NCBI RefSeq assembly: GCF_000379945.1
Contig: NZ_KB904126.1
Location: 1 to 64,000 of the forward strand
DNA: 64,000 nucleotides
Reading direction: 5' to 3'
DNA from: Porphyromonas macacae DSM 20710 = JCM 13914
Lineage (GTDB): Bacteria > Bacteroidota > Bacteroidia > Bacteroidales > Porphyromonadaceae
Shown piece after piece: positions 23,054 to 32,276 of this stretch; position 1 is the stretch's first letter, and every line of letters begins with the position of its first letter. The notes below the pieces were generated by a model that saw only the letters and a list, made by a program, of their open reading frames with translations, was not told the DNA's origin and searched no databases. The position numbers were made by a program, and so were the translations under genes.

Positions 23054-25444
23054 TTAGAAAATTCCTTTCGAGAAGACACATCTGAATTTCAGATGGAATG
23101 TTCGCCCTGCCAATGGTTGGCGAAACTGATCCCAGACCTCTTTATTCATCAGGTTGTGGCATTCCAAAGCGATGGAATATTTATTCTTGTAGGTCAGTAG
23201 CAGACCTATATCATTGACGAAACTGCGAGGAATACGCCGTTTCTGCAATTCGGTAAGCTCCCAAAAGTAGAAGAACTCTTCCGTGAACTTCCCGTCCCAG
23301 AATGCCTTGACATACCAGTCCTTGAACAATCGGTCGCTGTGATATTCCGCTCCGAAGTTGGCGAACAGGTAGGGGATATTAGGCAATCGCAAGCCTTTTG
23401 TCGGATTGGGGGCTTGGGTACCCGGCAAATAGTCCAAGACATCGCGTACATCCTGATAAGTCAGGTTCCCATAGGCGTAGACCGTCGGCGATATATCCAA
23501 TTTCAATTCGGTTTCTACACCCTTTATATGTACCCTTTCTGCATTCACATATCCAGCTGCCATGTGCTGTTTCATCAGTTTTATCATATCGCTCACCTGC
23601 ATATAAAAGCCGTTCACCTCAAATTGCAATCGCGACAGTCCGAATACGTCATTTTTGTCTATCAAGAAGCCCAGGTTGAAGTTGTGACTTTTCTCCGGTT
23701 TCAGTCCGGCAGCAGGAAAGGTGATGATACCGTCACCGAATAGTTCTTGTGAATTAGGGAGGCGTATTGCCCGTTGGTAAGATGCTTTCAGGTGAAAGCC
23801 TCTGAACGGTTCGTACTTCATTGCCTCTATCCATCCGATTTGCGATGTCGTATTGCTCTTTTTCTTCGGAGCTTCGATTATCTCATAAGAGGTCAAGTCC
23901 TCTATCTCGGAATGGAGATGGAAATACTTTGCAGAGAACATATTCGTCAGTTTCCTGTCGAAGAGTTTCGCTTCCCAAGTCAATCCTGAGACAACACTGG
24001 TCTTTTTGCTTGGAAATCCTCCGATAATAAATCCTGCGTGCTGACTTGCAATGTCATCATTCGGTTGTCTTTGGGCATAGTTGATAAGCGTGTTCAGGTT
24101 CAGACTATGATTGGCGGACAATCTGTAATCAAGGTTAAGGCGTTCGTTGATTTCCAAACCTTTGTCGTTTGAGTTGTGAGGGACGTCTCCCGTTTCTCCC
24201 TGTCCGTTCGGGCTTGGATATATATTTCCCTCGAAATCGTGATTCACCCGTGCCGTATCCACAAAATTGTTCGTCGTATGCGACAGGGAGAAATGTGACT
24301 CAAAGTTAAGACGATTGTTCAGCATCCCGCTTTTCATCAGTTTGTTTTCGAGCATAAACATCCCGGATTTGTTTTCAGCGTGCTGGATATTCTTCAATAC
24401 TCCTTGTATCTCATTGAAACGGTTGTAATACCCGAACTCGGTACTAATCTCATCGAACCAGAGTTTCGTGAAAGCGATTTTCCCTTTCAACATATACGAA
24501 CGAAAACGATCGTGGTCTCGCTTTACCAACAGGTTCTCTCTTTCGGGAACTCTAAATGAGTAATCATTCTTTGCCGATGTATAATAACCTCCCGCACCGA
24601 GCAGAATACCGCTCTTGGGAAAGTTCTTACGCGAGAAGACACTTCCCTTGTGTGTCCGGTAAGAACCCAGTTCATACGAAGCATCCAAATAGTCCGTACT
24701 AAACTCCTTCGTGACGATATTGACGGCACCACCCAAGCCATCGCAACCGAAACGTGCAGGGATAATGCTTTTATAGACCTCTATCCGTTCGATAATGTCT
24801 ATCGGAATCTCATCAAGAGAAAACGTTCCATCCGAGGTACTCATGGGAATGCCATCCCAAAGAATCTGAATGCGGTTTCCTTCCAATCCGTGAACAATAA
24901 TCCTCGAACTGCTTCCCAATCCACCTGTCTGCCCGACCTTCAAGCCGATGGTTTTGTTCAAGATGGTTTCTAAAGAAACGGAACGTCCTTGCAATTCCTT
25001 TGCGTTTATCACTGAAACCGCTTCGGGCGACTCTCTGATAACCTGTGCTTTTGTTTTTCCGAAGACTACCACATTTGCCAACTCCGTCGATTCCGGACGT
25101 AACTTCAGGGTATGACGCTTCACATTTGTCGTAATCGTGTCGGTAATTGTCTGGTAACCTACGTAACTTACCCTTAGTACAAGTTTTTGATGGACAGGCG
25201 TATTTAGTTTCGCCACTCCTTTTCTGTTGGTGGTTGTACCGTTCTTGTACGAAGGATCGTTCAGACCTTTCCATTGCACAGTGGCAAATTCTATACTGTT
25301 TCCATTCTCTGCATCAATAACTTTTATTTCGATGGAATGCTGTTGTGCGAACATCGGATAAGCCCACAGCAATAGGATGCTGACGATGAGCACTCTTTTG
25401 GATGAGCACTCTTTTGTATAAATGACTACTGAGTCGATTGACAT
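23054..25444 (-). CDS. TonB-dependent receptor (XusA-like, iron-chelate uptake)
   Basis: A 796-residue outer-membrane receptor. The signal peptide ends AYPMFAQQ. Residues about 35-115 are a carboxypeptidase-regulatory-like domain (EFATVQWKGLNDPSYKNGTT). The plug domain follows (AVSVINAKELQGRSVSLETI, IIVHGLEGNRIQILWDGIPM, GGAVNIVTKEF), and then the barrel, which ends LKFRCVFSKGIF. It is transcribed with the XusB-like lipoprotein and divergently from an ABC pair. Together they suggest siderophore uptake. A tandem 16-bp duplication in the leader codons (25385-25416) changes the frame, so the start is uncertain; the ATG at 25444 reads through both copies. Confidence 0.88.
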   Translation of the reverse strand: MSIDSVVIYTKECSSKRVLIVSILLLWAYPMFAQQHSIEIKVIDAENGNSIEFATVQWKGLNDPSYKNGTTTNRKGVAKLNTPVHQKLVLRVSYVGYQTITDTITTNVKRHTLKLRPESTELANVVVFGKTKAQVIRESPEAVSVINAKELQGRSVSLETILNKTIGLKVGQTGGLGSSSRIIVHGLEGNRIQILWDGIPMSTSDGTFSLDEIPIDIIERIEVYKSIIPARFGCDGLGGAVNIVTKEFSTDYLDASYELGSYRTHKGSVFSRKNFPKSGILLGAGGYYTSAKNDYSFRVPERENLLVKRDHDRFRSYMLKGKIAFTKLWFDEISTEFGYYNRFNEIQGVLKNIQHAENKSGMFMLENKLMKSGMLNNRLNFESHFSLSHTTNNFVDTARVNHDFEGNIYPSPNGQGETGDVPHNSNDKGLEINERLNLDYRLSANHSLNLNTLINYAQRQPNDDIASQHAGFIIGGFPSKKTSVVSGLTWEAKLFDRKLTNMFSAKYFHLHSEIEDLTSYEIIEAPKKKSNTTSQIGWIEAMKYEPFRGFHLKASYQRAIRLPNSQELFGDGIITFPAAGLKPEKSHNFNLGFLIDKNDVFGLSRLQFEVNGFYMQVSDMIKLMKQHMAAGYVNAERVHIKGVETELKLDISPTVYAYGNLTYQDVRDVLDYLPGTQAPNPTKGLRLPNIPYLFANFGAEYHSDRLFKDWYVKAFWDGKFTEEFFYFWELTELQKRRIPRSFVNDIGLLLTYKNKYSIALECHNLMNKEVWDQFRQPLAGRTFHLKFRCVFSKGIF
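25385..25416 (-). repeat. Tandem 16-bp duplication in receptor leader
   Basis: GATGAGCACTCTTTTG occurs twice back to back. Sixteen is not a multiple of three, so gain or loss of one copy shifts the reading frame between the ATG at 25444 and the signal peptide. Confidence 0.85.
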
Positions 25445-25470
25445 ATCTTATCTGTTTGTGAAAACCCGTG

Positions 25471-25478
25471 CAAAATTA
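25471..25478 (-). promoter_or_regulatory. -7 promoter element (TAATTTTG) of the receptor operon
   Basis: TAATTTTG on the minus strand, 26 bp upstream of the receptor ATG at 25444. Confidence 0.5.
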
Positions 25479-25607
25479 CCCACCTATCGAATAAAGAAAT
25501 ATCCCTGCTATCCAGACTTATACCCCTATTGAGTTTTATATGTGTCAAGTTATCGTTTTCGGGCAGTGTAATGCTCATTCGGGTTATTTTACCCCTGTGC
25601 GTCTCCG

Positions 25608-25615
25608 TACTTTTG
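25608..25615 (+). promoter_or_regulatory. -7 promoter element (TACTTTTG) of the ABC operon
   Basis: TACTTTTG, a TAnnTTTG match, 30 bp upstream of the first ABC gene. It lies in the 200-bp divergent interval shared with the TonB receptor, where a common regulator could act. Confidence 0.55.
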
Positions 25616-25645
25616 CATCTTAGAAAAACAAAATGATACATACAT

Positions 25646-27391
25646 ATGGATAAACAAAAAATCAAGCCTCTCGATGAGGAACGGGAGAGTCGCAGCCTGC
25701 TCTCCAATGCAGTGGTCATACTGCATCTTGTTTTCGGCACATTGCCCCTATTGCTCGTGGTGTGGGCGGTGGACAGGCTGATGAGCGATACGCTCACTTC
25801 TACAATGATTTGGATTGTCGGGGCGGTGATGGTGCTGTTTGCCCTGTTTCGCGGCATGTTTTACGGAACTTCGATCTGGCGGGCGCACCGCTCAGCTTAC
25901 AACGCCCTCACACGGTTGAGGTTGCGTATCGTGAGCCACTTGCAACGGCTACCGCTCGGCTTCTTTCAGGAGCGTAAGGTGGGCGACTTGGTGAACATTA
26001 TCAACCACGATGTGGAACAAATTGAGATTTATTTGGCGCACGGACTGCCCGAAATCCTATCGGCAACGCTTTTCCCCACCTTGCTATGGGGAATTGTTAT
26101 GGTATTGGATTGGCGGCTGGGACTGTCGCTCATCTCGCTGCTACCGTTGGCGTTTCTTTTGCAGATGGCAGTTAAAAGTCTGTGGGGTAAAAGTTTTCGC
26201 CATTTCATGGAAAGCACGAAAAAGATGTCGGAAGATCTCTTGGAATATGTGGCTACGATACCGGTCATCAAGGCATTCAGCCACGAGGAAACACGCACGG
26301 AACGAGTACTTGGCGGTATGCGCGATTATATTCACTGGGTAAAGCGAAGTATGTTCAGCGTTACCGTACCGATGACGCTCATCACGATGTTTTTAGAGGG
26401 CGGTATCGTGGTAATGACCCTTGTCGGGCTATGGCTGATGAGTTCGGGCGAACTGACCGTAGCACGTTTTATTCTCGCCCTGATATTGGGCGGACTGTTC
26501 TCATCTTCCTTTGCCAAACTGGCTACGTTCCAGCATTTCAGGATTGTCTATGGTCAATCGTTGGCGAAGGTTCAGTCGATTACCGAAGTACCTGCAAAGG
26601 ATACGGCAGACAGGGATATGGATGCCATACAGACCGATGTCTGTTTCGAGCACGTGACATTTGCCTACCCGAATAAGAAAGGCAGTGCATTATCCGATGT
26701 CATTCTGCAATTTTCCAAGGGTAGCCATACGGCTATTGTGGGTGAATCGGGGTCAGGCAAAAGCACACTAGCAAGCCTGATGATGGGTTTCTGGCAACCG
26801 CAGTCGGGAACCGTTCGACTGGGCGGCGAGAACCTTGCGGAACTTTCCGAACACAATATTGCCGATTTCTTTTCTATGGCACAACAGGAGGTGTTCCTTT
26901 TCAACACAAGCATTCGGGACAATATCCGTATCGGCAAGCCCTCCGCCACGCAAGAAGAGGTGGAAACAGCGGCGCGAAGGGCACGCATACACGACTTTAT
27001 CGTGGGACTGCCCAATGGTTACGATACCTTGGCAGGTGAAGCGGGCGTAAAATTCTCGGGCGGAGAGAAGCAGCGTATTTCCATTGCGCGTATGTTGCTC
27101 AAAGACTCACCGATTGTCATTCTTGACGAAGCTACCGCCGCACTGGACGGGGAGAACGAGAAGCTTATCCAAGAGGCTTTGGACGAATTGCAACGCAACA
27201 AGACCGTCATCACCATCGCTCACCGGCTCAACACCATTCAGGAGGTGGAACGCATTGTCGTGATGGACAAGGGGCAGGTCGTGGCGACAGGAACACACGG
27301 AGAACTGATGAACAACTGCCCTCTGTATCGTAATATGACGGAAACGCAGGAGCAGGTAAGCAAATGGCAATTAAAAGAAGAGGAGGTATGA
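25646..27391 (+). CDS. ABC transporter, fused permease-ATPase (YbtP/IrtA-like)
   Basis: A 581-residue half-transporter: six transmembrane helices in residues about 25-300 (exporter fold), then an ATPase domain with Walker A GESGSGKST, Q-loop, signature FSGGEKQR and Walker B IVILDEATAALD. Half-transporters of this fold in the Ybt/Irt group import ferric siderophores across the inner membrane, contrary to the direction usual for the fold. The stop overlaps the ATG of the second half-transporter (ATGA). The two probably form a heterodimer. Its divergent TonB receptor and XusB-like partner support import of an iron chelate; export of a peptide or lipid is an alternative. Confidence 0.85.
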   Translation: MDKQKIKPLDEERESRSLLSNAVVILHLVFGTLPLLLVVWAVDRLMSDTLTSTMIWIVGAVMVLFALFRGMFYGTSIWRAHRSAYNALTRLRLRIVSHLQRLPLGFFQERKVGDLVNIINHDVEQIEIYLAHGLPEILSATLFPTLLWGIVMVLDWRLGLSLISLLPLAFLLQMAVKSLWGKSFRHFMESTKKMSEDLLEYVATIPVIKAFSHEETRTERVLGGMRDYIHWVKRSMFSVTVPMTLITMFLEGGIVVMTLVGLWLMSSGELTVARFILALILGGLFSSSFAKLATFQHFRIVYGQSLAKVQSITEVPAKDTADRDMDAIQTDVCFEHVTFAYPNKKGSALSDVILQFSKGSHTAIVGESGSGKSTLASLMMGFWQPQSGTVRLGGENLAELSEHNIADFFSMAQQEVFLFNTSIRDNIRIGKPSATQEEVETAARRARIHDFIVGLPNGYDTLAGEAGVKFSGGEKQRISIARMLLKDSPIVILDEATAALDGENEKLIQEALDELQRNKTVITIAHRLNTIQEVERIVVMDKGQVVATGTHGELMNNCPLYRNMTETQEQVSKWQLKEEEV

Positions 27392-29091
27392 CAATGGTAC
27401 GCAAAATATTGAATGAACTGACTGCCCGCGGAGTGCGACATCTGATTGTCTCCGCACTGTTTTTCGTAATTTATGCCCTCTGTGGCACGGCGATAATGCT
27501 CACTGTCTTGTTTTTTATCGACCGTCATATACAGGGAGAAAGCATCTCTTTAATTTCGGCAGCGTGGATACTCGGTGGTCTGCTGGTTTTGAAAACCATA
27601 TCCAATGCCGTAGCCGATATGAGCAAGCACTTTGCCGGCTTCGACCTCGTGGAACGCATTCGCGAGAAAATCATCTTGAAACTGAAAATGTTCTCGCTCG
27701 GCTTCTACACCAATGAGCGTCTGGGCGAGATAAGCACCGTCATTCACAAAGACGTGGATAATATGGAAATGGTGGTGGGGCACCTTTGGACGCGGATGTC
27801 CGCCGATTTCATCGTGGCGCTGATACTTGGTATCGGATTGTTTTGTGTGGACTGGCGTATGGGGTTGGCGATGATCGCCATCCTTCCTATTGCCCTCTTC
27901 TCCTTGTATCGGGGCATCCGTTCGGGAATGAAAGCGCAACAGGAGGCACAAGACGGTTTGGCAGATATGGTCAGTCTCTTCGTGGAATATGTCAAGGGCA
28001 TACCCGTGCTGAAAGTTTTCGGAGGAAAAGGAATGTTCCGTGACAGACTCGACCACTCTGTTAGTGAATTTGGAGAAAGCAGTAAGAATACTTCTCGTTT
28101 GGCAGCTGTGAGTGTGGGTAGATACACCTTTCTGATAGAATTGGCTTTCGCTCTGATGGCAACGCTCGGTCTTTGGTGGACTTGGCATGGTGAAACTTCC
28201 CTTTTTGTTTATCTGATGTTCATCATCGTATCCAAGGAGTTCTACAAACCTTTTGTCAATATGGAGAGCCACTGGCTGAACTACATCAAGGTAAAGGACA
28301 GTTACGGACGCATTTCTCGTTTGTTGGACGCTCCTGTTATCGTCAATCCCGACCAACCTAAAACGGCGGAACATTTTGACCTCTCGTTTGATGGTGTCGG
28401 TTTCCACTATGAAAAAGAGGGCTTTGAGATGAAAGACCTCACGTTCAACGTACCCGAACGGACGGTAACGGCCCTTGTCGGCTCGTCAGGTTCGGGCAAG
28501 ACCACCATCACCAATCTACTGCTCCGCTTTTGGGAACCGCAGGCGGGCAGCATCCGTATCGGCGGAGTGGACATACGGGAAATGGACTACGATTATCTAC
28601 TCGGCAAAATCAGTGTGGTAATGCAGAACATCATTCTTTTTTCCGATACGATTGCCAATAACATCAAAGTAGGCAATCGCAATGCCACACAGAAAGAAGT
28701 CGAGGAAGCCGCGCGACGGGCGATGATACACGACTTCATTGTCAGTCTGCCTGATGGTTACGAAACGAAAATTGGGGAGAACGGTTTGGGACTTTCGGGC
28801 GGACAGAAGCAACGCCTCTCCATCGCTCGCGCCTTCCTCAAAGACGCTCCCATCCTCCTGTTGGACGAAATAACAAGCAATGTCGATCCCGTCAATGAGT
28901 ACAGGATACAGCAGGCGATGTCCGCCCTTATCCGAAACCGCACAGTCTTGGTCATTGCCCATCATTTGCAAACCATCCGTAATGCTAATCAGATCATCGT
29001 GATGGACAAGGGACGCCTTATAGAAAAAGGCACACACGCGGAACTTGCAGTAAAAGACGGAATGTATTGCAAACTTCTGTCGATGCAGTAA
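27388..29091 (+). CDS. ABC transporter, fused permease-ATPase (YbtQ/IrtB-like)
   Basis: The second half-transporter, 567 residues from the overlapping ATG (MTMVRKILNELTARGV). Six membrane helices lie in about 25-290 and the ATPase has Walker A GSSGSGKTT, signature LSGGQKQR and Walker B ILLLDEITSNVD. The D-loop glutamate context (DEITSNVD) differs from the first protein's DEATAALD, which is common in heterodimers with one dominant site. The start is chosen because it overlaps the preceding stop; an upstream in-frame ATG at 27364 lies inside the first gene. A hairpin terminator follows. Confidence 0.85.
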   Translation: MTMVRKILNELTARGVRHLIVSALFFVIYALCGTAIMLTVLFFIDRHIQGESISLISAAWILGGLLVLKTISNAVADMSKHFAGFDLVERIREKIILKLKMFSLGFYTNERLGEISTVIHKDVDNMEMVVGHLWTRMSADFIVALILGIGLFCVDWRMGLAMIAILPIALFSLYRGIRSGMKAQQEAQDGLADMVSLFVEYVKGIPVLKVFGGKGMFRDRLDHSVSEFGESSKNTSRLAAVSVGRYTFLIELAFALMATLGLWWTWHGETSLFVYLMFIIVSKEFYKPFVNMESHWLNYIKVKDSYGRISRLLDAPVIVNPDQPKTAEHFDLSFDGVGFHYEKEGFEMKDLTFNVPERTVTALVGSSGSGKTTITNLLLRFWEPQAGSIRIGGVDIREMDYDYLLGKISVVMQNIILFSDTIANNIKVGNRNATQKEVEEAARRAMIHDFIVSLPDGYETKIGENGLGLSGGQKQRLSIARAFLKDAPILLLDEITSNVDPVNEYRIQQAMSALIRNRTVLVIAHHLQTIRNANQIIVMDKGRLIEKGTHAELAVKDGMYCKLLSMQ

Positions 29092-29103
29092 GTTCGCTAA
29101 AGA

Positions 29104-29141
29104 AGGACAGGCTATTGGAAATCTTTTCCGCGGCCTGTCCT
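29104..29141 (+). terminator. Terminator of the ABC operon
   Basis: Arms AGGACAGGC and GCCTGTCCT (perfect 9-bp stem) 13 bp after the second ABC stop, followed by CTCTTAGG. The T-run is weak. Confidence 0.55.
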
Positions 29142-29162
29142 CTCTTAGGTTACACCAATCTT

Positions 29163-29525
29163 TTAGCAAGATCCGAAACCCACGGTATAGCAGATTATCA
29201 TGGGAGATGTAGAAACTTTCTTTTCTGAAAGTCTGTCGATTATCCACTTGCGTAAAGTCTTTGCCTGTGGCGTGGCTATACGAAACGACAGCATCGTTAT
29301 CATTTCCATACTATACAAATCAATAAATCCTTGTTCAGATTGGATTGTTCTCATTGCTTCCGTCCCCATCAAAAGCCTTTCTTTGAATATCGTTTTGATT
29401 TGTGCATTCACCTTGCCGGAGAAAGCTCCGAGCAGGTCGGCTATCTCACAAGCCGACATCCAAACAGAAGTTGATGGGATATGCACATTTCCCTTCTCAT
29501 CTATGGTTATAATTTCTTTTTTCAT
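29163..29525 (-). CDS. Small conserved element protein next to the integrases
   Basis: A 120-residue protein (MKKEIITIDEKGNVHIPSTS). The segment VWMSACEIADLLGAFSGKVN looks like a helix-turn-helix, and the sequence EAMRTIQSEQGFIDLYSMEM is similar in style to RhuM/phage-antirepressor N-termini. Homologues sit beside integrases in Bacteroidetes elements. It may regulate integration or excision; that is a guess from its position. It overlaps nothing and lies 6 bp after the end of the first integrase on the same strand. Confidence 0.5.
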   Translation of the reverse strand: MKKEIITIDEKGNVHIPSTSVWMSACEIADLLGAFSGKVNAQIKTIFKERLLMGTEAMRTIQSEQGFIDLYSMEMITMLSFRIATPQAKTLRKWIIDRLSEKKVSTSPMIICYTVGFGSC

Positions 29526-29531
29526 CGTTAT

Positions 29532-30734
29532 TTAGTATTCATTGTTCTTTCGCCTTTCCATCAGCCTGTCCATATCTTCTGAGATCTTCTTCTCCGAAAG
29601 CTTCGCATAATTCTGCGTGCTGCTAATGGAAGCATGCCCCATCATCTTGGCAATGCTTTCCGTACATATACCTTCCGAAATCAAGAACGATCCGAAGCTA
29701 TGCCTTGCTTGATGGTAGGACAGGTTTTCCTTGCGTCCGATGATGACACCCACTTCATGTATCTCAAACCACATCATATCCCTGCTTGGCAAAGGGAAGA
29801 CGGGTTGCGTATCATCTGTCGTGTTGTATAGATTGATAATCTGCTCGGCTATCGGATGCAGGGGAATGAATGACTCTACTTTCGTCTTCCTGCGGTTAAT
29901 CCGTATATAACGTCGTCCCTCGGCCGTCTTTCCCATGTGGTGCGGATAAAGCAATTGTGTATCAACATAGGCAAGCCCCGTAAAACAGGAGAAGATGAAA
30001 GTCCGTCGAGCCAGTTCTTTCAACGGGTCGTTCTGTGGCAATTTAAGTTCCAATAACTGTTTCAGTTCCGCTTTGCTGATGTGCATACGCTTGGCAGGTG
30101 GCTTTTTCTCATATTCGACTTCTTCCAATGGATTGGCTCTGATAATCTCATGGTCGACGGCAAGGTAAACCAATCGGTTCAGCCAACAAAGGCAATGGTT
30201 GGTCTGCGATGCTCCGAAGTTTTTGTATCGTTTCAGATAAACCTTGTATTCCCGTCCGAACTCCTCGGTGATGTCCGAGAAAGCAATGTCGCTCATGCCT
30301 TTTGACTCCAAAAACTCTCGAATATAACTTTGGTAATATCTTGAACTTCTGTATGTGGAGTTTGAGCCTATTTCCTTGGCTCTTACTGCAAGACGTTCTC
30401 GCTCCCTTTCTCCCATCCGGAGTAAATGAATGGGGACTACGACATGTCCCGCAATTTCGTTTTTCAGTAGCTCTGCACTGACAACACCGTATCTCTTGAG
30501 CAGATCCTCATAAAGTCGTTCCGCATTACTGCGGAATTTCTTCAGACGATTGTTTGTCCGAGCATCTGAGGTCTCTGCATTTTTGGCGTTCCATTGTTGG
30601 GGTTTGCAGGAGATGCCCGTGGTGATGACGGTGTTCTTTCCGTCAATGGAAATTCGGCAAAGGACCGAAGTTGTACCATCCACACGTACCTTGTTGCGAT
30701 TGATATAGAATAGTAAAGAAAATGTGCTACGCAT
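29532..30734 (-). CDS. Tyrosine integrase, IntDOT-like (first of two)
   Basis: A 400-residue integrase: an N-terminal arm-binding domain (LLFYINRNKVRVDGTTSVLCR), a SAM-like core-binding domain (about 110-210) and a catalytic domain. Catalytic residues visible are the HxxR in YHQARHSFGSFLIS and the nucleophilic tyrosine in SISSTQNYAKL. As in IntDOT, the box where most family members have the first arginine reads FTGLAYVDTQ. It is one of a tandem pair at the right end of the 21.4-kb element; the two are 32 and 43 percent the kind of pair often found in Bacteroidetes islands only in the general sense that both share this domain order. Confidence 0.9.
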   Translation of the reverse strand: MRSTFSLLFYINRNKVRVDGTTSVLCRISIDGKNTVITTGISCKPQQWNAKNAETSDARTNNRLKKFRSNAERLYEDLLKRYGVVSAELLKNEIAGHVVVPIHLLRMGERERERLAVRAKEIGSNSTYRSSRYYQSYIREFLESKGMSDIAFSDITEEFGREYKVYLKRYKNFGASQTNHCLCWLNRLVYLAVDHEIIRANPLEEVEYEKKPPAKRMHISKAELKQLLELKLPQNDPLKELARRTFIFSCFTGLAYVDTQLLYPHHMGKTAEGRRYIRINRRKTKVESFIPLHPIAEQIINLYNTTDDTQPVFPLPSRDMMWFEIHEVGVIIGRKENLSYHQARHSFGSFLISEGICTESIAKMMGHASISSTQNYAKLSEKKISEDMDRLMERRKNNEY

Positions 30735-30758
30735 AATTCGTTTGTTATTATGGGGTGT

Positions 30759-32009
30759 TTATAATATGAGTTTTAAATCCTTTGTCGCTTCGATATATTT
30801 GTCCATATCCTCGAAGAGTTTCTTTGGGGTAACCTTCGCGTATCTCTGAGTAGTTTGCAGGTTCGAATGTCCCAGCATCTTGCAGATGGTTTCTATGGGC
30901 ACTCCTGCTTCCAGAGTAATCAACGAAGCGAAGGAATGCCTTCCGACGTGGTAGGTCAGGTCTTCCTTGATGTCGGCGAGAACCGCAAGGCATTTCATCA
31001 GGCGACGGAGATTGGGGTGATACAGCATTGGAAAGAGTGTCAGACGGGTATCGTCGTTGTATTTCTCTATCAATTCAAGGGCTTCGGGCAGGAGCTTGAC
31101 ACAGGCTTGAAGTTCGTTTTTCTTGCGACGGTATTTAAGCCATAGACTTCCTTCATCATCCGTGAAGAGATTGTCCCGTGTAACCGATACCGCATCAGCA
31201 TAGGAAGTTCCCGTATAGCAGGCAAAGAGGAAGAGGTCTCTTGCCAAAATATGGGAGGTACGGTGTTCGGGAATGACCAAGTCACGGATTTTCTCAAAGG
31301 ATTCCCGACTTAGGGCTTTCGGTATCTTTTCTTCTTGCTTGGGGAGACTGAAATGAGCGAAAAAGCATTTATCGGCATACCCTTCTTTATAGGCTCTACG
31401 GCATACTTTCTTGATGATGGCAAGGTAGTGTCGGCTGGTCTCTATGGCAAGTCCTTTATCGTCAACAACAAAAGACTGATAGTCGTGAATAAACTGTTCG
31501 GTCAGCTGACCGAAGGCAATGTCCTTGGAGTGGAATTTCTTTTGAACGAACTCCGCCAAGGTTCTTCGGGTGTAGAAATAGGCGGGGTATGTTCCTTTTG
31601 CCCGGTCTATCCCGATACGTTTACGGAGTTCCTCGCAGACGATGTCCGTCATTGCCAGCAAGGTCATCTGTGTTTCGAGGCTTCCTTGAAACAAATTCTT
31701 GACCTCTTCTGCATCAAAATCCATCTTGCGTTCCACCAAGGTGTCAAATGCAGCATGAATGGAAAGCAACAACTTGTCCAATTTGGCATTGACCTCTACG
31801 GCTTCATTGCTTTTGCCGTTCAATCGACTCTCACGGGGATTCCATAAGTCAGGAGTACAGGAGAGTTTGCAACTGAACTGCACCATCGAACGATTGACGG
31901 TAATGCGTCCCATAATCGGGGCTTTGCCCGACTTGTTGGGTCTGCTCTTTTTCAGGTAGAGCAACACCTTGAATTTCTCTATCTTCATACGCTTTAACTT
32001 TATGGGCAA
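30759..32009 (-). CDS. Tyrosine integrase, IntDOT-like (second, nearest the element end)
   Basis: A 416-residue integrase with the same three domains: arm-binding (KVLLYLKKSRPNKSGKAPIM), core-binding (about 110-220) and catalytic. The HxxR is YHVGRHSFASLITLE, the tyrosine lies in LQTTQRYAKVTPK, and the first-arginine box is CYTGTSYADAV. It starts 267 bp from the right junction, where the integrase of a mobile element is expected. Together with the neighbouring integrase (24-bp gap) it would carry out insertion and excision of the element. Confidence 0.9.
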   Translation of the reverse strand: MPIKLKRMKIEKFKVLLYLKKSRPNKSGKAPIMGRITVNRSMVQFSCKLSCTPDLWNPRESRLNGKSNEAVEVNAKLDKLLLSIHAAFDTLVERKMDFDAEEVKNLFQGSLETQMTLLAMTDIVCEELRKRIGIDRAKGTYPAYFYTRRTLAEFVQKKFHSKDIAFGQLTEQFIHDYQSFVVDDKGLAIETSRHYLAIIKKVCRRAYKEGYADKCFFAHFSLPKQEEKIPKALSRESFEKIRDLVIPEHRTSHILARDLFLFACYTGTSYADAVSVTRDNLFTDDEGSLWLKYRRKKNELQACVKLLPEALELIEKYNDDTRLTLFPMLYHPNLRRLMKCLAVLADIKEDLTYHVGRHSFASLITLEAGVPIETICKMLGHSNLQTTQRYAKVTPKKLFEDMDKYIEATKDLKLIL

Positions 32010-32095
32010 AATTACCCGTTATCAAAGCATTCTCTGATACGCAAAACATTGATAAACAGACAGGAAGAAACCGAATGAGAAAAAATCTTCCAATA

Positions 32096-32106
32096 ATCGT
32101 TACCTC
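32096..32106 (-). repeat. Possible integrase arm-type site, right end
   Basis: ATCGTTACCTC is the exact inverse of GAGGTAACGAT at 10927-10937. It lies in the 267-bp gene-free end of the element. GGTAAC-like half sites also occur nearby at the right end. Confidence 0.35.
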
Positions 32107-32276
32107 AGTTTGTTCGGGAAACAACAGGATAACGGTTTGGTAACTGAAAGGTCTCAATATCCCATACTGTTTTGCCTATCCCTATCTGTCGCAGAATATA
32201 GAAAAACAACTAATTCACAACCAGTTACCATTTTTCCACCTATGTTCCTCTTACGCCTGCTTAGGCTTGTATTTGC

